The notes under the pieces are model-generated. The model was given only the letters and a program-made list of their open reading frames with translations. It ran no database searches and was not told the DNA's origin. This document shows positions 37,505-50,454 of a stretch of DNA of 64,000 nucleotides, piece by piece. The position numbers were made by a program, and so were the translations under genes. The number at the start of each line of letters is the position of its first letter. Position 1 is the stretch's first letter. The DNA comes from Viscum album (Eukaryota > Streptophyta > Magnoliopsida > Santalales > Viscaceae): assembly GCA_963277665.1 (NCBI GenBank), contig OY728130.1, forward strand, positions 430,143,101-430,207,100. Direction: 5' to 3'.

Positions 37505-38960
37505 ACAATAGGGGCTCGGTACACATCTAAATCTATTCCTCTATAGTACACTCTTCTAGGACATCATGCCTTCACAACACACAAACAAAAGAAATAGTTT
37601 ATACACACATCACCTTCTATAAGAGACCTTATATCTATGTTGGCCATTCCATAAACCTCATGTCATCCTTGATATCCAACTCTCCCAAGTCAATGAAATT
37701 GGAGTCAACTTGAAGATAATTTTGAATGAGAAAAGTGTGAACCACATCACGGATCCTCTCCAACAAGTGTTGAAAACACCAACCGATACCCCAATTATCA
37801 AACTCACCCCAACACCTCAAAGGGCCCAAAAAAACTGGGGGAAGATTACTCCCTTTTCCAAACTTCTCCACCCATGTACTGGGAAAAAATTAAAGAAAAT
37901 TTGGTCCCCAAACTATTATTCCATGGGTCGAATTCAATGATTAGAATAAAATTTATGCCAGTCCTGGTCTTCTATCAACCTCTCATAAAAAGATAAGCTT
38001 TATATGGTATTCTCTACACCACATCAGTACCAAGAATGAATGTATGTCCAACATTCATCCAGCATAATGGATAATGACATTGTATCCTATATAAAGCCTC
38101 AAATGGTCCATTACATTAGAAGAGTGATAGATATTATTATTATAATACTATACCATAGGTAGGTGTCATACCCAAGATCCATGAAGGTATGAGTCACTCA
38201 CCAATAACATATCCACCAAATTTTGGATAGTATTCTCTATCAGTCCAAATGTTTGAGGGTGGAAGGTTGTGCTGAGTTATTATTGATTTCAAAAATCATG
38301 CATCATTTCCCTCCTGACTCTTTAGTTGAAAAGTGTGTCTTGATACAATAAAATTGACTTAGGAACTCTATGAAACTGCACCATCTCAACCACATTCCTC
38401 ATAGCCAATGTTACCACTATGTTGACTCCTTGATCACTAAGAAGAGGGCCAATTTCGTCAACGGATCCCCAGCCACCCAGATACCCTCACAACCTCACTA
38501 AGTTCTGAGTAACCCTTGGGTGAAATTTATCATTATTTTATCCCATTTACACATGGGAACAACATAGGGATAAGAAAATCTACCCATAACATGATACTCA
38601 GCCTTCACTTGCTACAAAACCAAAAACATTTCCACAAACTCCACCACTTTCCATTTCATCCAGGTCCACCAAAAATGTATCATTAGGCGATAGTACATAT
38701 GGGGAAGTATTGGGAGTACTTCCAAAGGTGATTTATGAAGCTCACGATGGGCTCCTCAGTGAATTACTACTAGAATAAAAAATAAACCATGAAACAACAT
38801 CATGTTTCAACCATATTCCGATAATTCCTTTGGTGTTTCATTATTACCAAAATGATCACACATCACCTCTAACTCATAGTCACCCCACTGTGACTCGTCC
38901 ACCTACTAGATGAGAGAATACAACACCATCATCTAAAAAAATAGGCAATTTCACCAACCA
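37505..38960 (-). pseudogene. Minus-strand Gypsy integrase and chromodomain remnant
   Basis: Read on the minus strand, the conserved order of a Gypsy integrase is present despite many stops and frameshifts. The zinc-binding lead HRELHKSPLEV and VVEFVEMF...QVKAEYH lie at about 38590-38750. WDKIMINFTQGLLRT lies near 38510-38555, with asparagine where the first catalytic aspartate is expected. FHRVPKSILLYQDTLF and LSTTFHPQT follow at about 38210-38390. The GPY/F region with LPPVFLGPL and HTFLIQN and the IDLGELDIKDD linker lie at 37635-37871. The worn tail ends near 37505. It is older than family 2. RT and RNase H were not recognised upstream. Confidence 0.65.
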
Positions 38961-39249
38961 CTCTTTCATCTATGTGAAAGGCTGAAAACACCACTATTTC
39001 CCTCCAATTATTCCCAAACTCATGAAAAAAAAACCATTCAAAAAATTCCATCTCAAAGAGCCAGCCATAAAATTTCCCTTTACTAAGTTTTAGGAGATCT
39101 AAAAATCAGTATCCTGAAGAATCTACATCCACATCCATTGTCTCATGTTCAATTAAAACATGGAAAATATCTACATCTATATGATCCCAGATTTCCCTAT
39201 AGAAATTGTTTACTTAAATTTCAGTTTAACCCCTATATTTTGGACAATT
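38961..39249. other. Junction zone without recognised content
   Basis: Between the minus-strand pol remnant and the plus-strand LTR-like sequence. The boundary between the two elements must lie near here, but no clean LTR start or target duplication was seen. Confidence 0.35.
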
Positions 39250-41358
39250 AAGTGCTTTCCAAAGTCCTTAAGGAGGCTCGGGGGTCTTCCAGGGGTTCAA
39301 GACACAAAAAGGTGGGGAAGTGTTTTCTTAGATACTCACATGGTTTGTGCAGGGTTAGTGCTAACCGTACGGGAAACCTAGGTAAACCATTTAGGAGATA
39401 TTTTTTTGGACAATGGAATTCACACGGTTTTTACACGGTTTGGAGAACTATCTGGGTAAATCATGCAGACCAGAAACATTAAAAATATTTCAAAATTTCC
39501 ACTCCATGATTTTACATCGCACATGAGATTTTACTCCACCTCCATTATAACCCTAAGAATAAACCAAAGCAACTGAAATTTCCCAATGATCAATCTCCTA
39601 TTTTCCTAAGCCATTTGGAGAACTTTCAGTTTCAAATTGAAGATCCGGGTAAGGCTAATCTACCTATTTCTTTTCTTTTTTTTAGTGATTCTATTTCTTT
39701 CCCCACTCCATCCAAATCTTCTAGACCCAAAATTTTTAGTGAGTTTTATGGTAGACTTTAAAGGGTTCGTTGAATGGAGATCCAAGGCTTCGGTAGGTAG
39801 TGAGTTTGCCAATGGATTCAAGGATGGTGGTCTACAGGTTATATCTCTTGGGTTTTGTATAGATTTATGCATGTAGGGTATTTTTTTTCTTGACCTATTT
39901 TGAATATTTCTTGTTGTCTTTGACATGATGTAATGTAGTGTCATCTAAATGATTAATTTAACCACCTCTTGATCCATATGGGATGCAAGGAGGATGACTC
40001 AACTAAATTAGGTCCACCCAAGGTGAGTGTTGATATTACCTTGACCTAGTTAGCTAAGTAAGGGTAATCCATTGTGTGAGAACATAGATCTCATGATGAA
40101 TATGTTAATATAATTGAATGATGTGTAATTGGTGTTTAGTAACACACTTTGGTTGGGTAATGGCCTAAGGGGTTGTTTGGTTGGCATAAAAAATTGATAA
40201 ATGGATTACTCAAAAAATGATAGGGGATTATCTTATTACATGAATTTTATTAGTGAGATGGGCATGGGAAATGAGAAATGGAGCTACAGGGTTATGTAAT
40301 AAAAATGATGAATGTGTTAATAGATTGAGCTAATAATGTTATTTTCCCATTTACTGATATTGTTGCGATGATTGTAAATGGTGATGGCCATGTTGTTGTG
40401 ATATGGTAAGTTGTGGTGAATGAAAATTAAGTACAAGCACATGGCTTGGAAGAGTGGGGTATCGAATTGAGGTTCTACACCCGTGAGTTGAATTAGACCT
40501 AGGTTCTATACCCACCCCTAAATGCATGGGTTAAAAAAGTGGATAGAGTTTTATTCCCCTAATGGTTGCACGCCACCCAGATTGAGGCTTCGAGGTGATG
40601 ATTATGGGTTTGTTATATTGTGATTTCGAGTGAGATAGAGATTTATTTTATTCCCATATATTTGGGAACAATGAATATTCCTAATTTGTTAAACACATGA
40701 AAAAGGTATATTAAATCATGAAATGTCTAAATAGTGAACCCGGATTCAATGGTAGTATAAACTAAATGAACATAGTCTAGAATATACTGGTGAAATTTTT
40801 ATCCTTACCTATCATCATTTATCACTGTCATTCACTATCCTCATTTACTGGATATTTTTTAGACACCGTTGGTGGTGTTCTACTGTGTTATACTCACACC
40901 CTTCTTAGGCTGTTGTTGGGTACATGTGTAGATTTCATGCTTGTAGGGCAGGACAAGGGAAAGGGCCCTATGCTATGGAGATGAGTTAGACATGGGACTT
41001 ACTAGGTGAGGTTACAGACTTGCAGTCTAGAATATTTTGGGGATTATACTATTCCTTTTATTTGGGGTTTGGTCACAAGACACTGTATCATGGAAAGGCT
41101 TATTTATTATTATTTAAGATTGTACCCAGTTATGGGAATTGGTTATTTATGCATGTTATTGGATGTTCTATTTTTTTAATTATTTAAGTCATTATCTAAT
41201 GTGTCTTATTCTGGTATTGAGGGCATAGTCTTCCCATATGACCTATTAGACCCTTGCTGCTAGTCGGAATCCTCTAGCATACGGGGAGGTGCACTTGAGG
41301 TCTTGTAACTACCCGGCTCGGGTAACCCGTTTAGCGGCTCCCTGGTCGGGGATGTTAA
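39250..41358 (+). mobile_element. Probable 5' LTR of the plus-strand family 3 Gypsy element
   Basis: The right end is the better supported part: a GC-richer stretch with AACCCGTTTAGCGGCTCC and GGTCGGGGATGTTAAA, typical of a Gypsy U5 end, followed at once by a degraded primer site and then by gag and pol in order. A TATACTCACACCCTT block and a GGACAAGGGAAAGGG block near 40890-40970 also look like LTR sequence. The left end is uncertain. Confidence 0.45.
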
Positions 41359-41360
41359 AA

Positions 41361-41376
41361 ATTTGGATCATAGGAG
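41361..41376 (+). other. Degraded primer binding site, family 3
   Basis: ATTTGGATCATAGGAG resembles the TTGGTATCAGAGG class with one base lost and one changed, directly after the putative LTR end. Confidence 0.45.
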
Positions 41377-42379
41377 TTTTTTCACTTTATTACTATTTTA
41401 GAAAGGTATATAAGATATTAGGAATGTTTTGGGCCTTGGTAATGAGCTCACTCTTAGGAGTAGCTAAACCATGTATGGAAGAAAAACCAAGTCACATTGT
41501 GAGGGTATTTTTGTTCTTGTTGTGTGTAGTCACATTTAATGGTATTTCACCATAGGATGATGCACTTATTGTGCAATTTGATAGTTTTGTGATATTTCTC
41601 TCATCAACTGAAAGGTACGAGTTTGTGAATTCATGCATCACTTTATGAACCTATGTAGGAATGTTACATGCATCATTATAGACCCACACATGAGATGGGT
41701 GTGTGGGATATAAAAGATAGGATGCACATGTTCTCTTAAAATTAATGATTTATGCCTAATAAGATGGTAAAAATGAGTAAAAATGGATGTTAAAATGTCA
41801 AGTCGTAATTAGGAAATAGTTCTTGATAAATAAGTAAATGTTGAATATATTTTTGTATGGGTGAATTGAAATATGAATATGGGTTTAATGGGAATAAAAG
41901 ATAAGGCTCATAACCTTGTGAATTAGATACCATGTTTTTCGTGTACGTAGGGAGATGGTCGAGGGTACTAACTGGGGTATGAATGGGCTCTCTTGGGTAG
42001 TGTGTGAAAACTGGTTTGGTTATGATGAGTGATGAGTCTACCTATGTGTCTATTTTACCTTTGTAAAAGTATTATGGTTTTGTTTTAATGTTCATGGTTG
42101 GCATTGTAGAGAAATACCACCTCAAAGATGTGTGCTGGTTAGCCAACATGAGGACATTGTTGAGAACTCTCCTCTAAAATTGGATTATAAGAATTTGATG
42201 TTCTAAGGAGATAGAAAAGATCAGTTCCATGATAAATTTTCTCATTTTATGTAGATGATGGAATGAGAACTAGGGCGGGTTGCACCGTGCATGTTTGAGT
42301 TGACTAGGGAGTTTCAACTATATAACCCTCTGAACATTACTAGAGAGGGTGGGACAAAATAATAATAGATATATTTAGA
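41377..42379 (+). other. Leader and gag N-terminal zone of the family 3 element
   Basis: No domain is recognisable. Sequence near 42185-42250 with GAGATAGAAAAGATCAG may be the worn start of gag. The open frame at 41289-41555 crosses the LTR/primer junction and is not believed. Confidence 0.35.
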
Positions 42380-43075
42380 GTCTATCCAAAATATTCTCAA
42401 CCATCTAGAGAATCCTTTTGGGAAGCGAGTCATGTTAGTGGCCTATATGCTAAGGGGGGAAAGCAAAAACGTTTGTGGGACATTATGGTTCAGACAGAGA
42501 CGGTTGAGGGGATTATGTGGGAACATTTTCAAGGGAAGTTTCTTGATCACTTCTACCCAGAAAACTTGAGGTAGGATAAGGGTACATATTTTATGATTTT
42601 GACTAAAGGTACAATGGCATTCATGGACTATGCTAGTTGTTTCACTAATTTTAGACGCTTTGTTATGAACTCAATGAGAGATGAGGAAGTTGTAGCGAAA
42701 TGATTCTAGGATGGGATGAGACACAAGATCGTGTCTCATGTGAATATATTTCATCTAAAAAGTTTTGATGATGTAGTGGATCATGTCCTTATCATAGAAG
42801 GAAATCTGAAATGATCATCATGTAGTGAACATGTGGCACCAGTTGGGCGACCACGTGTTGCAGATTCTGATAGTATGAAGCACCACTTGGGAACCTCATA
42901 TCAAGGGGGAATCACACAGAGCAGTCAGAAGAGGGTGTCAGCTTCTAAAGTTGGTGAAATGGTATTCCATTTCCAGTGTGGCAGGCTACGGAACATGCGT
43001 GACCAGTGTCCCCATCCACCAGTTGAGTACTGAGCATGCTGCAGGATAGGCCACATACAAAGATTCAGTAGGAAC
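42380..43075 (+). pseudogene. Family 3 gag remnant
   Basis: The gag core is recognisable across frameshifts. VMLVAYMLRGESKNVCG (about 42430-42480) is followed by MWEHFQGKFLDHFYPENLR and GTMAFMDYASCFTNFRRF (about 42510-42665), the pattern of plant Gypsy gag. A zinc knuckle remnant at 42967-43009 keeps two cysteines (CGRLRNMRDQC), with the first cysteine and the histidine lost. A second worn knuckle (CCRIGH) follows a stop near 43030. Confidence 0.65.
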
Positions 43076-43329
43076 CTATGAATGTTGAGGAATGATGGAT
43101 GTCAAAGGCAGATGTTGTGTGTAGGAAGGGGGTTGGTTACCCCATATCAGGAAGGTAGTTGGAGTTCTACGGGCGGTACTGGTATGAGGTGGATGTTGGA
43201 CTCCAGGGAGAGATCACCCATATCAATAGTGCAGTGTAGTGAAGGTTACTCAGGCATGAGCCCAGGGTAAAGGTGTAGGTCATCTCCATTTAGTTCTGGA
43301 TGCACCTAAATGTGCTCAGGAAGGTCCAT

Positions 43330-43775
43330 ATTCTGTGCGAGATATGATTCTTGTAGCATACACGTTTTATAGTGCTTTATTAGATATAGGTTCTACACAT
43401 TCCTTTATTTCTACTTAGTTTGTATTTGTGTCATGATTAACCATAGATACTTCATGTGGGGTAATGTCACTTGATAATCTGTTAAGGGTGTGATTCAAAG
43501 ACATCAGATAGTTCATGGGTTGTTATCTTGAGGTTGGTGGGTATCATTTTCTATGGGATTTGTTTTTCCTAGATATGTCAATTTTTGACCTAATCATGGG
43601 AATGAGTTGGTTAATGTTATATCAAGCCCATTTTAATTGTTACCAACATCTGGTAACATTAAAATCTCTTGATGGGAGCACTCATGTCCTTTGTGGTGAG
43701 TGGGATAATCGAGCGGGACATGTAGGGTCACTACACCATCATATGGGGGAGCTCAAGGCCCATGTTGCATGACAT
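43330..43775 (+). pseudogene. Family 3 protease remnant
   Basis: ALLDIGSTHSFIST at about 43374-43420 carries the active-site aspartate followed by isoleucine and glycine. Stops follow; then the CYLEVGGYHFLWDLFFLDMSIFDLIMGMSWL segment of an RVP_2-type protease is open at 43515-43610. Confidence 0.65.
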
Positions 43776-43859
43776 ATGATAGATGATGTGGAGAAACAAG
43801 ATTCAATATTCCCTTTTTTGTGGACCAGTTTCCGGATGTGTTTCTTGAGGACATCTTGG

Positions 43860-44760
43860 AGTTACCACCAGATAAAGATGTTGAGTTTATGATCGAATTT
43901 TTTCCTAGAGAAGAGATGGTTTCAATTCCACAATACCGAATGATGCCAGTAGAGCTCCAAGAATTGAGGATTTAGGTAGAGGAATAAGAGCACTATGGTT
44001 TTATACATCCTAGTAAATCACCATGTGGATCTCTTGTACTATTTTATAAGAATGAAAATGGATCACTAAGGCTATGTTTCAATTATTGAAAGTTGAACCG
44101 GTTGACAATTAAGAACCGATACCCTCTTCCTAGAATTGATGACTTGTTTGATCGTCTCAGAGGTGCCTTTTTGTTTTCCATGATCGATTTAAGATCATGA
44201 TACCATTAGATGAGGGTGAGAGATTCTGACATACCCTGAATGGATTTCCAGAGTAGGTACAAGTTGTATGAATTCATGGTAATGAATTTTGGTTTGAACA
44301 ATGCTCAAGATATATTCACGGCCTTGATAAATCGGATATTCCACCTGTATCTGTATAATTTTTTCATTGTTTTCATTGATGAAAGTTTGGTTTACTCTAA
44401 AACACATGATGATAATTTCATACATCTTGACATCGTCTTTATTACATTTAGAGAGCATAGGATTTACACAATGTTACCAAAATGGCGGTTTTGGATTCAT
44501 GAGGAGAACGTTTTGGGACATATCCTATCTGATTTGGGCATATCCGTGGACCTAGAAAAGGTGTAGGGTGCCATGGGAGATACCCAAGAACGCCTCAGAT
44601 TCACAAGGTTTTCTGGGTTTTTTCGGTTATTAACAAAGGATTATTATAAATTTCCCTCATTTAGTGGTTCCACTCATAGGTCTAACCAAGAAGGGGGTCA
44701 TGTTTGATTGATCAGAGCATTGTGGGAATTCTTTCTAGGAGCTGAAGGGGTGGTTGACCA
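43860..44760 (+). pseudogene. Family 3 reverse transcriptase remnant
   Basis: Motifs in order are [70 protein letters not shown] and FSMIDLRS, with stops between, then an open stretch at 44240-44566. The catalytic box reads FIDE at 44372-44383, so glutamate replaces the second aspartate. The LGHILSDLGISVD motif follows. Reading frame changes occur, unlike in family 2. Confidence 0.8.
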
Positions 44761-44794
44761 GCACACTGATTTTGATCTTACCTTAACTATGTAA

Positions 44795-45135
44795 GAAGTA
44801 TACCTTTTTCTGTGATGTGTCCGTTGTTGGACATGGGTCAGTGTTGATGCAGGATGACTGGGTTATATCTTATCGGACGAGGCAATTGAGGCCATATGAA
44901 GGAAATTATCCAACTCATGACATGGAACTAGCTGCCATGGTTTATGCCTTAACATTTTAAAGGAATTATTTGTTGAAGAACCCTTTACGGTGTTTACCGA
45001 CCATAATAGTCTGAAATATATCTTCTCTCGGCAGGATTTTAATCATTGATAGTGATGGGGGTTGAGTGCCTACAGTATTTCGATTTTGAATTGGTTAACA
45101 CATCGGGGATAATGGAATAGTGTCTGTGATACTCT
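44795..45135 (+). pseudogene. Family 3 RNase H remnant
   Basis: [38 protein letters not shown] and TDHNSLKYIFSR-like text follow the RT in order. The first aspartate and the glutamate are in place. The last third is broken by stops and frameshifts. Confidence 0.65.
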
Positions 45136-45419
45136 GATACAGAAGGCTCAGAATCATGTAGTTCCAGAATCCAGTTCTGAGTGGTTGATGATGGCCTTGT
45201 TTGTAGAGATGCATTTGGAGGTATAGGATGGGCACGAGCAGATGACACTTGCATCTATAGCAGTTGAGTCCACAATTTAGAGCCGAGTTTAAGAGAGTTA
45301 GTTGTTAGATCCATAGTGTTTGGAAATGAGGGAATGTCTTAATGGTGGGGAGCCACCTTCTTGTTAGACCTTCAATAATGATGGAGTTTCTTATGTTCAT
45401 GGTCATGTTGTGGTGCTGA

Positions 45420-46431
45420 TAGATGTATGAGAAGAGTTGTTGCATGAGTTCCACACCTTCATGTGGGAAGTGAATCCGAGCTTGACTAAGATGTATCGTG
45501 ATCTTCATAGGCTGTTAAGGAGGCCAAAAATGAAAAGGAAGTGGTGAGTTTTGTGGCATGATGCATTACCTGTCAGCAAGTGAAGGCTGAACATCAGAGA
45601 CCAGGTGGGTTGTTGCAGTCGTTGCCTATTCTAGTGTGGATGAGGAATGACGTCACGATGGACTTTGTAGTGGATCTTATGATGACACCTCATAAGAATA
45701 ATTCCATTTGGGTCGTGGTAGATCAGCTAACCAATGTGGCCCATTTTTTGTTGATTCAAGAAACCTCTAGAGTCGACCGGTTGGTGGAGTTGTATGTTAA
45801 AGAAATAGTACGGCTGCATGGAGTACCGAGACCCATAGTTTTAGATCGTGATCCATAACCTCATGATTCAAGAAGGGACTATAGAAGGAACTTGGTACCA
45901 AGGTGTTTCTGAGTACGGATTACCACCCACAGACTGATGGGTGGTAAGAGCGTACAATTTAGTTATTAGAAGTCATGTTGGGAGCATGTGTTCTAGATTT
46001 TAGTGGTTCATAGGAAAATCACTTGTTGCTTATTGAGCATGTGTATAACAATATTTTTTAGGCTACAGTTCTTATGGATCCTTTTGAGGAACTTTATAGA
46101 AGAATGTGTAGATCATCATTGTGTTGGATAGAGGCCAGAGATTCTAAGCTGTTACGGTTGAGTCCTGTGAAGGAGTTATTGGAGAAGGTTCTTTTAATTC
46201 TAAAGCATATGGAAACATCTTATAGTAGGCATAATTCATATGCAGATCAGTGTCGTAGACCTCTTTAGTTCATGGGGTGTGATAGTGTGTTTCTTCAGGT
46301 GTATCCAAGGATGGGTAACAGTTGAATTTGGAAGCAGGTAATTTTGGCACCTAGATATGTGGGGCCATCTGAGATTGTGGACAGAATCATACCATTGGCT
46401 TATCAATTGGACCTTACACAACGGTATATTG
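45420..46431 (+). pseudogene. Family 3 integrase remnant, cut by family 1 B insertion
   Basis: The zinc-binding part is worn (EELLHEFHTF, about 45430-45500). The core is open at 45580-45858 with MDFVVDL, IWVVVDQLTNVAHFL and LHGVPRPIVLDRDP, so two catalytic aspartates are kept. DYHPQTDG with the glutamate just after a stop lies near 45925-45955. The GPY/F region (RYVGPSEIVDRI...LAYQLDL, about 46350-46415) stops abruptly at 46431, where the TGTAACACC of another LTR begins. Confidence 0.75.
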
Positions 46432-48850
46432 TGTAACACCCCAAGATTTTATAGTACGTTATTTCTTCAATGTAATTCAATAACATCCACTAAACACAAC
46501 ACTGATTTCAAGCGCACCACGACTTACCAAACTAGCCGTTCAAAAGTGGTTATGAATAGTATTAACTGAATTTTGGATTTTATATAATCCTTATAATTTT
46601 AGAATCCATATAATGAGTTTATTAGACATAATATAAGAACAAATTTATTTTTATAGATAAAAGTTGTATTTTTTAAAAATTGAAATTTTACCACCTTTTA
46701 ATGGAGAACCCTTTTTAAATCCAATATTTAAACTTTTATATATTAAATTTGACAAAATAAAACTCTTTTTTTGAATTGAGACATAAAAATTTAGTTTTGA
46801 ATTTTTTTTGGTGTTTTTCTAATAACATTCATATTTGGGTGAATAGTGAAAAATACTAAATTTTAACTGAAAAAAACTTTTGAAATAAAAATGATTTATA
46901 GTATTAAACTATATATATTAATTTTTCAAAAGTATAATTAGATTATATTTTTACCATTTAATCCAATTTTGGTCATTGGAAGTAATTTCACTTTGAAATT
47001 TTTCTTGAACTAGTGTCAATCTTTTGGAAGTTATTATTTCCTAAAAATACGCTTTTTGGTTTTGATAATGAGAATTAATTTTAAATTAATAAATAAAATT
47101 TATTTGTTTTGAATTTGGTAAAATATACTTTATTTTTGAATTCATAATATCAGAATTATCTTTTGGTGAATTTTTGGTATGTTTCTAGAAACTTTCAATT
47201 TTTGATGAATAGTGAAAAACATTGTGTTATTGGTTAAAACCAACTTTTCATTTAAATAATTATTTATTTTATTTAAATTTATTTTATGTCAAAATAGATA
47301 CATAATAGATAAATATGTTAAATGTAATTCATTGGAGTCATTTTTTTATAATATTAGATATCTAAAATTTTATTGAACTTTTCACCATCTTTTACCCACC
47401 TCTTAGGAGAATTTGAGAATTAGTATAAAACATAATTTTCCTTCTTCTGTGAGTGGAATTTCAAAAATCCGAGAGACACAGTTGATATTAGTAAGAAAAT
47501 TGTGGTTCAATAAGATGAAAATATTTTTTGGTGAATTGTAACATTTTACTTTTATTTACCACGGTTAAAAGTAAATAGGGTAATTAAGGGTAAAAATGAT
47601 ATTATTCTTACCCTAACACATGTCTTAATTATATTGGATAACTATAATTAGACGAAAAACAACCTTATTAATAAAATATCAATCTTTAGGTCTACTTGTA
47701 TAAGATTAGGACATTAATGATTATTTTATTTAAAGAACAGTTCAAAGGGTTAAAATCAATGTTTAATAACTAAACCATTTTTAATAAAGTGTTACAGACA
47801 ATATAAATTTGACTATAAATATTAATTAGAAAGATAAAAATATTTAATATGACATTTGATTTTATTTATAATTTTTATACATTAAATAATTAAATTTAAT
47901 TATGATTCATAATGATTTAGTAATTACATTACTAATGAAAGAATCAAATAAATGGTATTATAAATAATAAAATAAATATTATTTCAATGTTTTTATGACA
48001 TACAAGAATTTTATAGCTGAATATGACATGTTAGGTTTTATTAAATGATTCGTTTTCATAGAAATCAAGTTGTGATGACTTTCATAAAAACCAAATACCA
48101 AATACTGTAAAAATTGACATAAATTTATTTTTAATAAATACTATATTATTGGTTGATATAATATTCCTAAAACTCTAAGTTTTGTCCAAAGTGCTTAAAT
48201 AATGTTATATATGTCTTTAATTAACCTCTTGAGGTTCTCTTGGATGCTTAGATTAAGTTTATTAACCATACTGTGTAAGAATACAAGAAGACACGATAAA
48301 AGTTAAACTATTTAACTAAGAGTTAAATATAAAAGATAATGTTAAAATGGTAATCTAAACTTGTATAAAACCTATTGTTTGATCGTATTTTGATCCATAA
48401 CCACCTTATCCATGACATAAATCATTTTGGGACCATTATGAACTGAAAATGATTTTATTATAAAATAATATATTAAGTTTTTTTTCAAAAGTGACCCTCA
48501 CCTCTCTTATAAAAGGACAATTGCCATTCTCCCAAATTCACACCACAAAAACCATTTGGCTCATCCAACCCCTGCCCAAATATACTCCCAAATATCCCAC
48601 CATTATCCTAGAGTCCTCACATTGGAAATAAAGTGAACTGAAGTAGCACGTTTGATCAAACCAATAAAAAGAACCCGTAGAAGAGGCAGTGATTTCACCA
48701 CCCTCTTTCAAGTTCTTTTCATCTTCCACTTACTCTTTCCTTGTTATTACCATACAAAAATAATAACTCCAGTACCTTATATATACTCTGATGTTATTAT
48801 AAATATGGCATAGACATATTCATTATTCTATCCATCCTATGAATGATAAT

Positions 48851-48898
48851 GTCACAATGCGTGCCTACGTAAGGCTTACCATCTCCACGCCATGGGGT
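48851..48898 (+). other. Leader hairpin H1, subfamily B
   Basis: GTCACAATGCGTG and CACGCCATGGGG arms around a CTACGTAAGG...CCATCTC core. Pairing is weaker than in subfamily A. Confidence 0.45.
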
Positions 48899-49032
48899 AA
48901 TCTGTTATTCAACACTATGTTATTTGGATAGATATAATGATGAGAAATATGTATATAAATAATTAAAAATAACATGATAATGTCTCTGTAAAATTAATAT
49001 ACCATCCAATTCTACCCCTTTAAGTAAATCAT

Positions 49033-49080
49033 ATTGTCGCTCGTGTGTACATATGGATTACCGTCTCCACGGCGCGATGA
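49033..49080 (+). other. Leader hairpin H2, subfamily B
   Basis: ATTGTCGCTCGTG and CACGGCGCGATGA arms pair imperfectly around the GGATTACCGTCTC core. Confidence 0.5.
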
Positions 49081-49260
49081 GATTCATTTCCACGTTCACC
49101 ATTCATCAACGATTATAAAAATATATATTACTAATAAGAATGTAATATATGAAAGAATAATTATACTAGAGATATAAATATTTATATATATATATAAGTA
49201 TTTATGTACTTACATATATATTATTCACTTACTTCCGTTCAATATGATACGAAAACAGAA

Positions 49261-49306
49261 ACAACGTTTATGCCTACGTACGGCCTACCGTATCCATAAA
49301 CGGTGT
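49261..49306 (+). other. Leader hairpin H3, subfamily B
   Basis: ACAACGTTTATG and CATAAACGGTGT pair at 11 of 12 positions. Compared with the solo LTR (GTTCATG/CATGAAC) one C-G pair is T-A here, changed on both sides. Confidence 0.6.
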
Positions 49307-50309
49307 TTTCCATTTCATATATCTCCCTATTATAATTATTTATATACTAAATATATATGATATATAAATCAATATTTATTTTCTGGAAGTATTTAAATCA
49401 TGATCTAAATGATACAATCAAGAATAACAAGTCAAAATATGTACGATAAAGAAAGCGACGATTACCCGAAATGTTAATTTAACATGAAAATCATTATTAA
49501 ATGGGTACTATAAAGTCATAAATGAATCATGTATGATATTATAAATATGAATATGGTTCTGGTATAATATAATAACATACTATGGTCACTATATAGGAGG
49601 ATAAACATACCCTTGACCAAAGGAAAGTGCAAGGTAAGGGTTAATTCCTCAATCTCATTATTATTCGAGATTGTTTATGTGTAAGGTTTTACTGGGAAAA
49701 ATTTATTATCCATGTCCATGTTTGATAAAATAATTTTCAAAGGGGTTATTTTTAAGGTACTATTTTAATAAAACATCATTTTAAATGTTTTAAATATTTA
49801 TTCTTCTAAAGCTTCCTCATTAATGTCCATGTTTTTAAAATGGTTATAAGGATTTATTTATATGGACATGAATGTTTTAAAATGTTAATTCATTTCAAAA
49901 GTTTCAATGTGGTATGGGACACTTTTATTCAAAACTATCTTTTAAATGACTTACTTTATAAATTATGTGACTTTTAAATGATTTCATGAAAAGGGATATT
50001 TCTCTCAATGATTTTTAATGATCATTTCCAACAATGTCAACATACTTTATGGGATATTATTCCTGATCAAGGTTGATTTATTATGATACAAATATTCCAT
50101 ATTGTACTTAAGTATTTCTGATATGTGTGATTGTGGATGAGTTACTTTTATGCTATTCATGGTTTATATTTAAAGTATTGACATTTCTTATGCTAGTTTT
50201 AATACAAATGTTTGTGTTATATTTCAACCTTCTCTTAATATAAATGTATTGGACTAGTATGTTCCAGGTTGTGGACTGGTAAAAGTAGTCCCTTTGGGTT
50301 GGGGTAAGG

Positions 50310-50454
50310 TTACAGTGGCTCTCCGGATTAGATTTAGGTGACAGAGGCTCTCCGGGTTAGAGTCTGGTTACAAAGGCTTTCTGGGATGGAGTCCTGTTAC
50401 AGAGGCTCTCCGGGTTGGAGTCCGATTATAGAGGCTCTCCGGGTTGGGGTCCGG
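50310..50454 (+). repeat. 29-bp tandem array in subfamily B LTR
   Basis: Five units of exactly 29 bp start at 50310, 50339, 50368, 50397 and 50426, sharing AGAGGCTCTCCGGGTTGG. A partial unit precedes them. The other family 1 LTRs in this window lack it. Confidence 0.88.

Noticed and set aside
50310..50454. CRISPR-like array because of regular 29-bp period
   Set aside because: Units are head-to-tail without unique spacers, and the sequence is a plant LTR.
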